The notes under the pieces: model-generated
Databases searched by the model: none
What the model was told of the DNA's origin: nothing
Seen by the model: only the letters and a program-made list of their open reading frames with translations
Assembly: GCF_900156545.1 (NCBI RefSeq)
Contig: NZ_FTNW01000008.1
Location: forward strand, 1 to 64,000
Origin: Aquipseudomonas alcaligenes
GTDB taxonomy: Bacteria; Pseudomonadota; Gammaproteobacteria; Pseudomonadales; Pseudomonadaceae
Reading direction: 5' to 3'
DNA length: 64,000 nucleotides
Part shown: piece after piece, positions 19,223 through 28,483 of the stretch
How the letters are laid out: every line of letters starts with the position of its first letter
Position numbering within the stretch: the stretch's first letter is position 1
Made by a program: the position numbers and the translations under genes

Positions 19223-19561
19223 ATGCTGAGCGCTTTCTTCGCCGGGCTGCTGCTCGCCTATGCCGGCATGGCCGCGCTATGCCAGGGCCTGGAGCGTCAC
19301 TACAAGCAGGTTTGGCAGCATCTGCCGCCGCCCGGGCGGCGCCGCACCTTGCGCCTGCTCGGCTGGGCGCTGCTGGCGGCCAGCTTTGCCGCCAGCGTCG
19401 CGGCCTGGGGATGGGCCATGGGGCCGGTGGGCTGGTTCGGGCAGATCAGCCTGGCCGGCTTCGCCCTGGTCCTGCTGTTGCCCTACCAGCCGCGCCTGGC
19501 GCTGCTCTGGCCGGGGCCGGCGCTGCTGGTGTGGCTGCTCTGCCGGCTGGCGGGCGGTTAG
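19223..19561 (+). CDS. DUF3325-type small membrane protein
   Basis: A 112-residue protein with three or four hydrophobic helices and a short basic loop (GRRRTLRL). It starts one base after the PepSY gene stop. DUF3325 proteins occur as the last member of the DUF3649-PepSY-DUF3325 trio in iron-uptake operons, and this is probably the end of the pir operon. No catalytic motif is visible. Confidence 0.78.
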   Translation: MLSAFFAGLLLAYAGMAALCQGLERHYKQVWQHLPPPGRRRTLRLLGWALLAASFAASVAAWGWAMGPVGWFGQISLAGFALVLLLPYQPRLALLWPGPALLVWLLCRLAGG

Positions 19562-19659
19562 TGCGCCAAGTGTTGCCTGGCATGTAGCGCCGTTATGGTC
19601 GGCGGCGGTTTGCCGGTATCATGGCGCACCTGTTTCACGAACGGATGGCCCGCTTCGCC

Positions 19660-20544
19660 ATGACCCTGCAGTTTCCCACCATCGCCGACTGCATCGGCAA
19701 CACCCCGCTGGTCCGCCTGCAACGCCTGCCCGGCACCGAGCGCAATCACCTGCTGGTGAAGCTCGAAGGCAACAACCCGGCCGGCTCGGTGAAGGACCGC
19801 CCGGCGCTGTCGATGATTTCCCGCGCCGAGCTGCGCGGTGACATCCAGCCCGGCGATGTGCTGATCGAAGCCACCAGCGGCAACACCGGCATCGCCCTGG
19901 CGATGGCGGCGGCGATCAAGGGTTACAAGATGATCCTGATCATGCCCGGCAACTCCACCGAGGAGCGCAAGGCGGCGATGAGCGCCTATGGCGCCGAGCT
20001 GATCCTGGTGGACAACATGGAGGTGGCGCGCGACCTCGCCCTGGCGATGCAGGCCGAGGGCAAGGGCAAGGTGCTCGACCAGTTCGCCAACGGCGACAAC
20101 CCCGAAGCGCACTACCGCAGTACCGGCCCGGAGATCTGGCGCCAGACCCAGGGCGCCGTCACCCACTTCATCAGCTCGATGGGCACCACCGGCACCATCA
20201 TGGGCACCTCGCGCTACCTCAAGGAACAAAACCCGGCGGTGGAAATCATCGGCCTGCAGCCGCAGGACGGCTCGGCCATCCCCGGCATCCGCCGCTGGCC
20301 GCAGGCGTACCTGCCGAGCATCTTCGACGCCAGCCGGGTCGACCGCGTCCTGGACATCTCCCAGGCCGAGGCCGAGGACATGATGCGCCGTCTGGCGCGC
20401 GAGGAAGGCATCTTCTGCGGCGTGTCGTCCGGCGGCGCGGTGGCGGCCATGCTCAAGCTGGCGCGCGAGACCGAGAATGCGGTGATGGTGGCGATCATCT
20501 GCGACCGCGGCGACCGCTACCTGTCCTCCGGGCTGTTCAACTAA
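19660..20544 (+). CDS. cysM: Cysteine synthase B (O-acetylserine sulfhydrylase B)
   Basis: CysM makes cysteine from O-acetylserine and sulfide, or S-sulfocysteine from thiosulfate. The 294-residue form begins at the ATG at 19660 (MTLQFPTIADCIGNTPLVRL), which matches family N-termini; two in-frame ATGs upstream are not needed. The PLP lysine is K45 (NPAGSVKDRP), the substrate loop is SGNTG and the phosphate-binding loop is GTTGTIMG. It is followed five bases later by rlmD. Confidence 0.95.
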   Translation: MTLQFPTIADCIGNTPLVRLQRLPGTERNHLLVKLEGNNPAGSVKDRPALSMISRAELRGDIQPGDVLIEATSGNTGIALAMAAAIKGYKMILIMPGNSTEERKAAMSAYGAELILVDNMEVARDLALAMQAEGKGKVLDQFANGDNPEAHYRSTGPEIWRQTQGAVTHFISSMGTTGTIMGTSRYLKEQNPAVEIIGLQPQDGSAIPGIRRWPQAYLPSIFDASRVDRVLDISQAEAEDMMRRLAREEGIFCGVSSGGAVAAMLKLARETENAVMVAIICDRGDRYLSSGLFN

Positions 20545-20549
20545 CCGAC

Positions 20550-21899
20550 ATGGCCAAGCACAAATCCCTGCGCTTCCAGCCGGCTGGTGGTGAGCGCAAG
20601 ACCCAGGTGCCGGTCGGCAAGAAGCAGAAACTCTCCATTGAGCGTCTGGCCAACGACGGTCGCGGCATCGCCTTCGTCGAGGGGCGCAGCTGGTTCGTCG
20701 CCGGTGCGCTGGCCGGCGAGGAGGTCGAGGCACGCGTGCTGGCCGCCCGCGCCCAGGTGGTGGAGGCGCGCAGCGAGCGCGTGCTGACCCCCTCTGCGCT
20801 GCGCCGCGAGCCTGCCTGCGCGCATGCCGGCCGCTGCGGTGGCTGCACCCTGCAGCACCTGCCGCATGCCGAGCAGCTTGCCCTGAAACAGCGCAGCCTG
20901 GCCGAACAGATGCAGCGCCAGGCCGGCGTCGAACCGGATGAGTGGGCCGCGCCGTTGACCGGCCCCGAGCTGGGCTACCGGCGCCGCGCGCGCATCGCCG
21001 TGCGCTGGGACGTCAAGGGCAAGCGCCTGGAGGTCGGCTTCCGTGCCGCGGCCAGCCAGGACATCGTCGCCATCGACGACTGCCCGGTGCTGGTACAGCC
21101 CTTGCAACCGATCCTGCGCGCGCTGCCGGCGCTGCTGCGGACGCTGGACAAGCCCCAGGCCCTCGGCCACGTCGAGCTGTTCCACGGTACCCAGGCGGCC
21201 CTGCTGCTGCGCCATACGGCGCCGCTGGGCGAAGCCGATCTGCAGCGCCTGCGCGCCTTCTGTGCCGAGCACCAGGCGCAGCTGTGGCTGCACGGAGCCG
21301 GCGAGCCCGAGCCCGATGTGCCTGAGCAGCGCCTGGGCTATCGCCTGGAACCCTGGAACCTGGAGCTGCAGTACCGCCCGGGCGATTTCGTGCAGGTCAA
21401 TGGTGCGGTCAATCAGGCCATGGTCGAACAGGCGCTAGACTGGTTGGCGCCGCAGACTGGCGAGCGGGTATTGGACCTGTTCTGCGGCCTGGGCAACTTC
21501 GCCCTGCCGCTGGCGCAGCGGGTCGGCGAAGTGGTGGCGGTGGAAGGCGTGCAGGCCATGGTGGCGCGGGCGCGGGAAAATGCCGCGGCCAACGGCCTGG
21601 GCAATCTGCACTTTTTCCAGGCCGACCTGTCGAAGCCGCTGGCCGTTGCGCCCTGGGCCGCCCGCGGCTTCGACGCGATACTGCTCGACCCGCCGCGTGA
21701 CGGCGCGTTCGAGGTGGTCAAGGAGATTCACCGACTGGGCGCGCAGCGCCTGGTCTATGTGTCCTGCAACCCGGCGACCCTGGCGCGCGATGCCGCCGAG
21801 CTGGTCCGGCAGGGCTACCGGCTGAAGCGGGCCGGGATTCTCGACATGTTCCCGCAGACGGCGCATGTGGAGGCGATGGCGTTATTCGAGAGGGGCTAG
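20550..21899 (+). CDS. rlmD: 23S rRNA (uracil1939-C5)-methyltransferase RlmD
   Basis: RlmD is an SAM-dependent enzyme that makes m5U1939 in 23S rRNA. Of its 449 residues, the first 80 form a basic TRAM domain. Four cysteines of the [4Fe-4S] site follow: C90, C96, C99 (CAHAGRCGGC) and C178 (DDCPV). The Rossmann fold has LDLFCGLGNFALPLA near 308 and LLDPPRDG near 378. The catalytic C406 lies in YVSCNPAT. It is probably co-transcribed with cysM. Confidence 0.95.
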   Translation: MAKHKSLRFQPAGGERKTQVPVGKKQKLSIERLANDGRGIAFVEGRSWFVAGALAGEEVEARVLAARAQVVEARSERVLTPSALRREPACAHAGRCGGCTLQHLPHAEQLALKQRSLAEQMQRQAGVEPDEWAAPLTGPELGYRRRARIAVRWDVKGKRLEVGFRAAASQDIVAIDDCPVLVQPLQPILRALPALLRTLDKPQALGHVELFHGTQAALLLRHTAPLGEADLQRLRAFCAEHQAQLWLHGAGEPEPDVPEQRLGYRLEPWNLELQYRPGDFVQVNGAVNQAMVEQALDWLAPQTGERVLDLFCGLGNFALPLAQRVGEVVAVEGVQAMVARARENAAANGLGNLHFFQADLSKPLAVAPWAARGFDAILLDPPRDGAFEVVKEIHRLGAQRLVYVSCNPATLARDAAELVRQGYRLKRAGILDMFPQTAHVEAMALFERG

Positions 21900-21979
21900 G
21901 AAGCCCTTGTAATCCGACTGGCCCAGAGAAGGTCAGAGCTAATCCGGCGAGGCGTGACTCGCCGTAGGGAAGGCAGAAA

Positions 21980-24226
21980 ATGGTACAGGTCAGAGCACAC
22001 CAGCCGATCAACCTCGACGGCAGCATCAACCTCGAGGCCTGGCTGGACCATACGCTGAGCGTCGACCCGGCGCTCGACCGCGAGGCCCTCAAGGTGGCCT
22101 GCGAGTTCGCCCGCGAGGTCGAGCAGCAGGCCAATGCCGCGCAGAACCTCTGGGCGGAGGGCAACTCCAGTTTCCAGACCGGCCTGGAGATCGCCGAGAT
22201 CCTCGCCGACCTCAAGCTGGACCAGGACAGTCTGGTGGCGGCGGTGATATACCGCGCCGTGCGCGAGGGCAAGACCACGCTCAAGGTGGTGCAGGAGAAG
22301 TTCGGCGCGGTGGTGGCCAAGCTGATCGAAGGCGTGCTGCGCATGGCCGCCATCAGCAACAGCATCAACCCGCGCGAGTCGGTGGTGGTCGGCTCGCAGA
22401 CGCAGGTGGAGAACCTGCGCAAGATGCTGGTGGCCATGGTCGACGACGTGCGCGTGGCGCTGATCAAGCTGGCCGAGCGCACCTGCGCCATCCGCGCGGT
22501 CAAGCATGCCGACGACGAGAAGCGCCTGCGCGTGGCCCGCGAGGTGTTCGACATCTACGCGCCGCTGGCCCACCGCCTCGGCATCGGCCATATCAAGTGG
22601 GAGCTGGAGGACATCTCCTTCCGCTACCTGGAGCCGGAGCAGTACAAGCAGATCGCCAAGCTGCTGCACGAGCGCCGCCTCGACCGCGAGCAGTACATCA
22701 ACGATGTGATGAAGCAGCTGCGCGACGAACTCTCCGCCACCGGCGTCAAGGCCGACATCAGCGGCCGCGCCAAGCACATCTATTCGATCTGGCGGAAGAT
22801 GCAGCGCAAGGGCCTGCAGTTCAGCCAAATCTACGACGTGCGCGCGGTGCGCGTGCTGGTGCCGGAAGTGCGCGACTGCTACACCGCACTCGGCATCGTG
22901 CATACCCTGTGGCGGCACATTCCCAAGGAGTTCGACGACTACATCGCCAACCCCAAGGAAAACGGCTACCGCTCCCTGCACACCGCGGTGATCGGCCCGG
23001 ACGGCAAGGTGCTGGAGGTGCAGATCCGCACCAACGCCATGCATGAAGAGGCCGAGCTGGGCGTGTGTGCCCACTGGAAGTACAAGGGTACCGACGCCAA
23101 GGGCGGCTCCGACCACTACGAAGAGAAGATGGCCTGGCTGCGCCAGGTGCTGGAGTGGCACGAGGAGCTGGGCGACATCGGTGGCCTGGCCGAGCAGCTC
23201 AAGGTCGATATCGAGCCGGATCGGGTCTACGTGTTCACCCCGGACGGCCACGCCATCGACCTGCCCAAGGGTGCCACGCCGCTGGACTTCGCCTACCGCG
23301 TGCACACCCAGATCGGCCACAACTGCCGCGGCGCCAAGATCAACGGGCGCATCGTGCCGCTGACCTACAGCCTGCACACCGGTGAGCAGGTCGAGATCAT
23401 CACCAGCAAGAACGGCGCACCGAGCCGCGACTGGCTCAACCCCAACCTCGGCTACATCACCACCAGCCGCGCGCGGGCGAAGATCGTCCACTGGTTCAAG
23501 CTGCAGGACCGCGAGCAGAACGTCGCCGCCGGCAAGGCCATGCTTGAGCGCGACCTGTCGCGCCTGGCGCTGGCGGCGGTGGACTTCGCCAAGCTGGCGG
23601 AAAAGTGCAACCTGAAGAGCGTCGAGGACATGTACGCGGCCCTTGGCGCCGGCGACTTGCGCCTGGCCCATGCGGTCAACCTGGCGCAGCAGCAGGTCGA
23701 GCCGGAGCGCGGCAACGAGCAGCTGGAGCTGATCCCGCGGCGTGCCAGTGCACCGCGCCCGGGCAAGCGCGGCGATATCCAGATCCAGGGCGTCGGCAAC
23801 CTGCTGACGCAGATGGCCGGCTGCTGCCAGCCGCTGCCGGGTGATCCGATCGTCGGCTACATCACGGTCGGCCGTGGCGTCTCCATCCACCGTCAGGACT
23901 GCGCCTCGGTGCTGCAACTGGAGGGGCGCGAGCCGGAGCGGATCATCCAGGTCAGCTGGGGGCCGGTACCGGTGCAGACCTACCCGGTGGATATCGTCAT
24001 CAAGGCCTACGACCGTTCCGGCCTGCTGCGTGACGTGACCCAGGTGCTGCTCAACGAACGCATCAACGTGCTGGCGGTGAACACCCGCTCGAACAAGGAG
24101 GACAACACCGCCTCCATGCAGCTGACCATCGAGATTCCCGGGCTGGACGCGCTGTCGCGTCTGCTCGCGCGCATCTCCCAGCTGCCCAACATCATCGAGG
24201 CGCGGCGCAACCGCAGCGGTTCATGA
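21980..24226 (+). CDS. relA: (p)ppGpp synthetase RelA
   Basis: RelA is the ribosome-associated stringent-response enzyme that makes (p)ppGpp from ATP and GTP/GDP when uncharged tRNA enters the A site. The 748 residues comprise a pseudo-hydrolase domain lacking the HDxxED motif (AAVIYRAVREGKTTL in its place), as expected for RelA rather than SpoT. The synthetase domain follows (IYSIWRKMQRKG, YDVRAVRVLV, NPKENGYRSLHTAV). Next are the TGS domain (VYVFTPDGHAIDLPKGATPL), a Cys-rich zinc-finger region (AGCCQPLPGDPIVG) and a C-terminal ACT/RRM domain. Confidence 0.97.
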   Translation: MVQVRAHQPINLDGSINLEAWLDHTLSVDPALDREALKVACEFAREVEQQANAAQNLWAEGNSSFQTGLEIAEILADLKLDQDSLVAAVIYRAVREGKTTLKVVQEKFGAVVAKLIEGVLRMAAISNSINPRESVVVGSQTQVENLRKMLVAMVDDVRVALIKLAERTCAIRAVKHADDEKRLRVAREVFDIYAPLAHRLGIGHIKWELEDISFRYLEPEQYKQIAKLLHERRLDREQYINDVMKQLRDELSATGVKADISGRAKHIYSIWRKMQRKGLQFSQIYDVRAVRVLVPEVRDCYTALGIVHTLWRHIPKEFDDYIANPKENGYRSLHTAVIGPDGKVLEVQIRTNAMHEEAELGVCAHWKYKGTDAKGGSDHYEEKMAWLRQVLEWHEELGDIGGLAEQLKVDIEPDRVYVFTPDGHAIDLPKGATPLDFAYRVHTQIGHNCRGAKINGRIVPLTYSLHTGEQVEIITSKNGAPSRDWLNPNLGYITTSRARAKIVHWFKLQDREQNVAAGKAMLERDLSRLALAAVDFAKLAEKCNLKSVEDMYAALGAGDLRLAHAVNLAQQQVEPERGNEQLELIPRRASAPRPGKRGDIQIQGVGNLLTQMAGCCQPLPGDPIVGYITVGRGVSIHRQDCASVLQLEGREPERIIQVSWGPVPVQTYPVDIVIKAYDRSGLLRDVTQVLLNERINVLAVNTRSNKEDNTASMQLTIEIPGLDALSRLLARISQLPNIIEARRNRSGS

Positions 24227-24238
24227 TTACACCTTTTC

Positions 24239-24345
24239 CCTTTGGGAGAGGGTTGGGGCGACCCGCGCAGGGTGAGGGTGCCATCGGCGACTCGGAGCTG
24301 CCTGGAGCCCCTCACCCCCGGCCCCTCTCCCGGCGGGAGAGGGGA
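24239..24345. repeat. Palindromic CCCTCTCCC repeat cluster, second copy
   Basis: TTTGGGAGAGGGTTGGGG is followed after about 60 bases by CCCCTCACCCCC and a hairpin CCCCTCTCCC / GGGAGAGGGG (24322-24344). The motifs are those of the cluster at 7077-7166. It fills most of the relA-mazG gap. Confidence 0.7.
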
Positions 24346-24375
24346 ACGTGTGGCCCCAATCTTCGAGACTGACTC

Positions 24376-25215
24376 ATGCAAGACACTTATTCCCTCGATG
24401 ACCTGCTGCACCTGATGGCCCGTCTGCGTGACCCGCAGCACGGCTGCCCCTGGGACCTCAAGCAGAACTACGCGACCATCGTGCCCTATACCCTCGAAGA
24501 GGCCTACGAGGTGGCTGACGCCATCGAGCGTGGCGACTTCGACCATCTGCCCGGCGAGCTGGGCGACCTGCTGTTCCAGGTCGTCTACTACAGCCAGCTA
24601 GCCAGGGAGGAGGGGCGCTTCGAGTTCGCCCAGGTGGTCGACGGCATCACCCGCAAGCTGATTCGCCGCCACCCACACGTGTTTCCTGACGGCGACCTGT
24701 ACGGCGCGCCGGATGCGGCGAAGCTGGAAGAAGCGGCTGTCAAGCAGCGCTGGGAGGAACTCAAGGCCGAGGAACGGGCCGAGAAGGCCGCGGCGCCGGA
24801 GCAGCTGTCGCTGCTCGACGATGTGCCCACGGCGCTGCCGGCGCTGTCGCGTGCCGCCAAGCTGCAAAAACGCGCGGCCCAGGTCGGTTTCGACTGGCCC
24901 GAGGCGCTGCCGGTGGTGGACAAGGTGCGCGAGGAACTCGACGAAGTGCTGGAGGCCATGAGCGAGAACGATGCCGGGGCCATCGCCGAGGAGATCGGCG
25001 ACCTGCTGTTCGTCGTCACCAACCTGGCACGACACCTCAAGGTTGACCCGGAAGCTGCCCTGCGCGCGGCCAACGGCAAATTCGAGCGGCGCTTCCGCCA
25101 TATCGAACAGGCATTGCGCGAAGCCGGCCGGCCCATCGAGAATTGCAGCCTGGAAGAGCTGGATGCCCTTTGGGGCGAAGCCAAGAAACTGGAAAAACTG
25201 CAGCCTGGCTGCTGA
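24376..25215 (+). CDS. mazG: Nucleoside triphosphate pyrophosphohydrolase MazG
   Basis: MazG hydrolyses NTPs and dNTPs to monophosphates and lowers ppGpp levels in E. coli, which fits its place after relA. The 279 residues carry two MazG domains. The N-terminal one has CPWDLKQNYATIVPYTLEEA and GELGDLLFQVVYYS. The C-terminal one has VREELDEVLEAM and EEIGDLLFVVTNLAR, with the acidic metal ligands present. A Glu/Ala-rich linker separates them. Confidence 0.95.
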   Translation: MQDTYSLDDLLHLMARLRDPQHGCPWDLKQNYATIVPYTLEEAYEVADAIERGDFDHLPGELGDLLFQVVYYSQLAREEGRFEFAQVVDGITRKLIRRHPHVFPDGDLYGAPDAAKLEEAAVKQRWEELKAEERAEKAAAPEQLSLLDDVPTALPALSRAAKLQKRAAQVGFDWPEALPVVDKVREELDEVLEAMSENDAGAIAEEIGDLLFVVTNLARHLKVDPEAALRAANGKFERRFRHIEQALREAGRPIENCSLEELDALWGEAKKLEKLQPGC

Positions 25216-25229
25216 GTGATGAGAACCCC

Positions 25230-25769
25230 ATGAGCCTTTCCCTCCGCGACCAGCTGCTGAAAGCCGGCCTGGTCAATGAAAAGCAGGCCAAGCAGGCCGG
25301 CAAGCAGAAACAGAAGCAGCAGCGCCTGGAGAAGAAGAACCAGGTCGAGGTCGACGATTCGCAGAAGCAGGCCGCCCTGCAGGCCATGGCCGAGAAGCAG
25401 GCCCGCGACCAGGAGCTGAACCGCCAGCAGCAGGAGAAGGCCCAGCAGAAGGCCATCGCCGCGCAGATCAAGCAGCTGATCGAGACCAGCCGCCTGCCCA
25501 AGATCAACGGCGAGGACTACTACAACTTCGTCGACGACAAGAAGGTCAAGCGCATCGCGGTGAACAACCTGATGCGCGACAAGCTCAGCCGTGGCTCGCT
25601 GGCCATCGTCCGCCATGGCGGTGCCTACGAGGTGATTCCGCGCGAGGCGGCGCTGAAGATCCAGGAGCGCGACGCGCAGCGCATCGTCCTGCTCAACACC
25701 CAGACGGAAGGGCCGGACGAGGATGATCCGTACGCCGCCTACCAGATCCCCGATGATCTGATGTGGTGA
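25230..25769 (+). CDS. DUF2058 / YaiL family protein
   Basis: This 179-residue, highly charged protein has a long N-terminal Lys/Gln-rich coiled coil (about 10-95). A small C-terminal domain follows, with YNFVDDKKVKRIAVN and RHGGAYEVIPREAA. It resembles E. coli YaiL, a nucleoid- or RNA-associated protein of unclear role. The ATG at 25230 was selected for the conserved start MSLSLRDQLLKAGLV. It lies 14 bases behind mazG and ends at a strong terminator. Confidence 0.88.
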   Translation: MSLSLRDQLLKAGLVNEKQAKQAGKQKQKQQRLEKKNQVEVDDSQKQAALQAMAEKQARDQELNRQQQEKAQQKAIAAQIKQLIETSRLPKINGEDYYNFVDDKKVKRIAVNNLMRDKLSRGSLAIVRHGGAYEVIPREAALKIQERDAQRIVLLNTQTEGPDEDDPYAAYQIPDDLMW

Positions 25770-25770
25770 C

Positions 25771-25798
25771 GAAAAAGCCGGGCTTGCCCGGCTTTTTC
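25771..25798 (+). terminator. Terminator of the mazG-yaiL unit
   Basis: Stem AAAAAGCCGGG / CCCGGCTTTTT with a CTTG loop lies right after the stop codon. A second hairpin, AGAAGCCGGG / CCCGGCTTCT at 25815-25839, can serve the opposing gene. Confidence 0.9.
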
Positions 25799-25855
25799 CT
25801 GTCTGCGAACACAAAGAAGCCGGGACAGGCCCGGCTTCTGGCATGACACGGCGCC

Positions 25856-26572
25856 TTACTCGGCGAGGCCCTCGACGGTGCGGCCGTCGACCTGGCCGTC
25901 CTTGAGCATGATCTGGTATTCCTTGCCGTCCTTCTCCACCTGGTGCAGGCGAACCAGCAGGTAATCCCAGTCCTTGGCGAACCACAGCACGGTCTTGCGG
26001 CTGCTCTGGGTCGGGTCGCGTACGCGCTCGACCTTGATCGCGTCAATCAGCCCGGCCTTGGTGCGTACGCGCTCCTCGCCGAGTACGCGGAAGTCGTAGG
26101 TCTCGATCTCGTCGCCGTCGATCACCTGGTAGCTCATGCTCTGCTTGCCGGCAGCCACGTCTTGCTGCAGCACCAGCTGGTAGGTCGACTTGTCCATCAG
26201 GCCGCGGTTGAGCGGGAAGCGCACCGGCTCGCCGCGGTCGTTGCCCAGTACCTGCTTCTCGGTCCAGTCGAAGTCCAGCTCGATCTGCTTGGACTTGCCC
26301 AGGCCGCTGCGGTCGAAGCGGTAGGTCAGCGGCAGGAAGGCGTCGCTTTCCATGCGCAGGGTGCTGGTTTCCTTGAGGCTGGCGACCAGCATGGAGGCCT
26401 CGAAGTCCAGCTCCCAGCGGCCGTTGTCCAGGGCCTTGAGGCTGCGCCCGGCGGTGCCGCTGATCGGCACCTGCTTCCAGTCGGCGGTGTAGCTGGCGGA
26501 GAAGGGCTTGAGCTCCAGGGCCTGCACCGGCAGGGCCAGGAGGGCGAGCAGCATCAGCAGAACGCGGGGCAT
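25856..26572 (-). CDS. Periplasmic DUF3108 protein
   Basis: This 238-residue protein has a clear signal peptide (MPRVLLMLLALLALPVQALE) and a mature beta-rich domain. Motifs include FSASYTADWKQVPISG, SYQVIDGDEIETYDF and VLWFAKDWDYLLVRL, typical of DUF3108. It lies eight bases behind purN on the same strand and is probably the last gene of the purMN transcript. Its role is not known. A structural or envelope function is more likely than a link to purines. Confidence 0.87.
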   Translation of the reverse strand: MPRVLLMLLALLALPVQALELKPFSASYTADWKQVPISGTAGRSLKALDNGRWELDFEASMLVASLKETSTLRMESDAFLPLTYRFDRSGLGKSKQIELDFDWTEKQVLGNDRGEPVRFPLNRGLMDKSTYQLVLQQDVAAGKQSMSYQVIDGDEIETYDFRVLGEERVRTKAGLIDAIKVERVRDPTQSSRKTVLWFAKDWDYLLVRLHQVEKDGKEYQIMLKDGQVDGRTVEGLAE

Positions 26573-26580
26573 GGAATCTC

Positions 26581-27228
26581 CTATGGGCGGATCAGGTGTC
26601 CGGTGGCCGGCAGGTCCTTGCCGTCCAGTTGTGCGCCGGTCTTACCCAGCTTCAGGCGGCCTTCGGCGAACCAGCGCATGGCCAGGGGGTAGATATGGTG
26701 TTCCTGGCGGTGCACGCGCTGGGCCAGGCTTTCCGGCGTGTCGTCAGACTCTACCGGCACCACGGCTTGTACGACCAGTGGTCCGCCATCGAGTTCCTCG
26801 GTGACGAAGTGCACGCTGCAGCCATGTTCGCGGTCGCCGGCCTCCAGCGCGCGCTGGTGGGTGTGCAGGCCTTTGTACTTGGGCAGCAGCGAGGGATGGA
26901 TATTCAGCAGGCGGCCCTCGTAGTGACGCACGAAGTCACCGGTGAGGATGCGCATGAAGCCGGCCAGCACCACCAGCTGCGGGTCGAAGCCGTCAATGGC
27001 TTCGATCAGCGCGGCATCGAAGGCCTCGCGGCCGTCGAACTGCTTGTGGTCGAGCACCCGGGTCGGGATACCGGCGTTCTGCGCGCGAACCAGGCCGTAG
27101 GCATCGGTGCGGTTGCAAATCACCGCGGCGATGCGCGCCGGATTGCCGTCCTGGGCGATGCTGTCGATCAGGGCCTGCAGGTTGCTGCCGGACCCCGAGA
27201 TCAGCACCACGACATTGCAGTCGGCCAT
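26581..27228 (-). CDS. purN: Phosphoribosylglycinamide formyltransferase (GART)
   Basis: PurN transfers a formyl group from 10-formyltetrahydrofolate to GAR in step 3 of purine synthesis. The 215 residues start at MADCNVVVLISGSGSN. The phosphate loop is SGSGSNLQAL, the folate/catalytic segment is NIHPSLLPKYKGLHTH, and the catalytic Asp lies in VTEELDGGPLV. The ATG at 27228 shares one base with the purM stop (TGATG), so translation is coupled. Confidence 0.96.
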   Translation of the reverse strand: MADCNVVVLISGSGSNLQALIDSIAQDGNPARIAAVICNRTDAYGLVRAQNAGIPTRVLDHKQFDGREAFDAALIEAIDGFDPQLVVLAGFMRILTGDFVRHYEGRLLNIHPSLLPKYKGLHTHQRALEAGDREHGCSVHFVTEELDGGPLVVQAVVPVESDDTPESLAQRVHRQEHHIYPLAMRWFAEGRLKLGKTGAQLDGKDLPATGHLIRP

Positions 27229-28286
27229 CAGTGGGCTTTCAGGTTGTTCAGCACTACCTGCTCGGCACCTTCGGCGGCCTGGGCGATCTGGCCGATCACC
27301 CACGGGGTTTCGCCGGAAGCACGCAGGCTGGCCAGGGTGGCCTCGACTTGGTCCTGAGCGACGCAGATGACCATGCCGACGCCGCAGTTCAGTACGCGGT
27401 GCATCTCGTGCTCGTCGACGTTGCCTTTTTCCTGCAGCCAGTCGAACACCGCCGGGCGGGTCCAGCTGGCCACGTCGATCACCGCCTGGGCGCCTTGCGG
27501 CAGCACGCGCGGGATGTTGTCGAGCAGGCCGCCGCCGGTGATGTGGGCCATGGCCTTGACCGCGCCGGTTTCCTTGATCAGCTTGAGCAGTGGCTTGACG
27601 TAGATGCGGGTCGGCGCCATCAGCAGGTCGGCCAGCTTCTGGCCATTCAGCTCGGTGGCTTCGATGTCGGTGCCGGACACTTCGAGGATCTTGCGGATCA
27701 GCGAGTAGCCGTTGGAGTGCGGGCCGGAAGAGGGCAGGGCGACCAGCGCGTCGCCGGTCTGCACCTTGGAGCCGTCGATGATCTCGGCCTTTTCCACCAC
27801 GCCGACGCAGAAACCGGCCAGGTCGTAGTCTTCGCCTTCGTACATGCCCGGCATTTCGGCGGTTTCACCGCCGACCAGGGAGCAGCCGGCCAGTTCGCAG
27901 CCGGCGCCGATGCCGGTGACCACGGTGGCGGCCACGTCCACGTTCAGCTTGCCGGTGGCGTAGTAGTCGAGGAAGAACAGCGGCTCGGCGCCGCACACCA
28001 CCAGGTCGTTGACGCACATGGCGACCAGGTCCTGGCCGATGCTGTCGTGCTTGTTCAGGTTCAGGGCCAGGCGCAGCTTGGTGCCGACGCCGTCGGTGCC
28101 GGACACCAGCACCGGCTGCTTGTAGCCGGCGGGGATTTCACACAGGGCGCCGAAACCACCCAGGCCGCCCATGACTTCCGGACGCGCGGTGCGCTTGGCC
28201 ACGCCTTTGATGCGCTCGACCAGGGCTTCGCCGGCGTCGATGTCGACACCTGCATCCTTGTAGCTGATGGAGGGTTGCTTGCTCAT
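27228..28286 (-). CDS. purM: Phosphoribosylformylglycinamidine cyclo-ligase (AIR synthetase)
   Basis: PurM closes the imidazole ring in step 5 of purine synthesis using ATP. It is 352 residues, the normal length. It has the N-terminal SYKDAGVDIDAGEALV, the substrate segment LVSGTDGVGTKLRLA, the conserved CVNDLVVCGAEPLFFLDYYA, and LVGGETAEMPGMY. It is the first gene of the purM-purN unit and is divergent from the DUF2066 gene; the 197 bases between carry both promoters. Confidence 0.97.
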   Translation of the reverse strand: MSKQPSISYKDAGVDIDAGEALVERIKGVAKRTARPEVMGGLGGFGALCEIPAGYKQPVLVSGTDGVGTKLRLALNLNKHDSIGQDLVAMCVNDLVVCGAEPLFFLDYYATGKLNVDVAATVVTGIGAGCELAGCSLVGGETAEMPGMYEGEDYDLAGFCVGVVEKAEIIDGSKVQTGDALVALPSSGPHSNGYSLIRKILEVSGTDIEATELNGQKLADLLMAPTRIYVKPLLKLIKETGAVKAMAHITGGGLLDNIPRVLPQGAQAVIDVASWTRPAVFDWLQEKGNVDEHEMHRVLNCGVGMVICVAQDQVEATLASLRASGETPWVIGQIAQAAEGAEQVVLNNLKAH

Positions 28287-28483
28287 GGGTTCGGGCCTTT
28301 AGAAAGGGAGAATGCTGTGGGCGACCGGTGCGGCAGCGGGCCGGTCCGCGAAGGCGCGCGATTTTATCAGGCTTGCCCGCCAGCGGCCACCGGGCGCGAC
28401 GGTTGCCGGGGGGCAGGCGGCTGTTTAAGGTATAGCCCTTCGCGTGCCGCTCAGGCACAGCCTTTCCAGCCGAGACCCGATCG

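Noticed and set aside
21896..23917. A 673-codon minus-strand frame opposite relA
   Set aside because: Shadow of relA; Val/Leu/His-rich low-complexity sequence typical of antisense frames in GC-rich genes.
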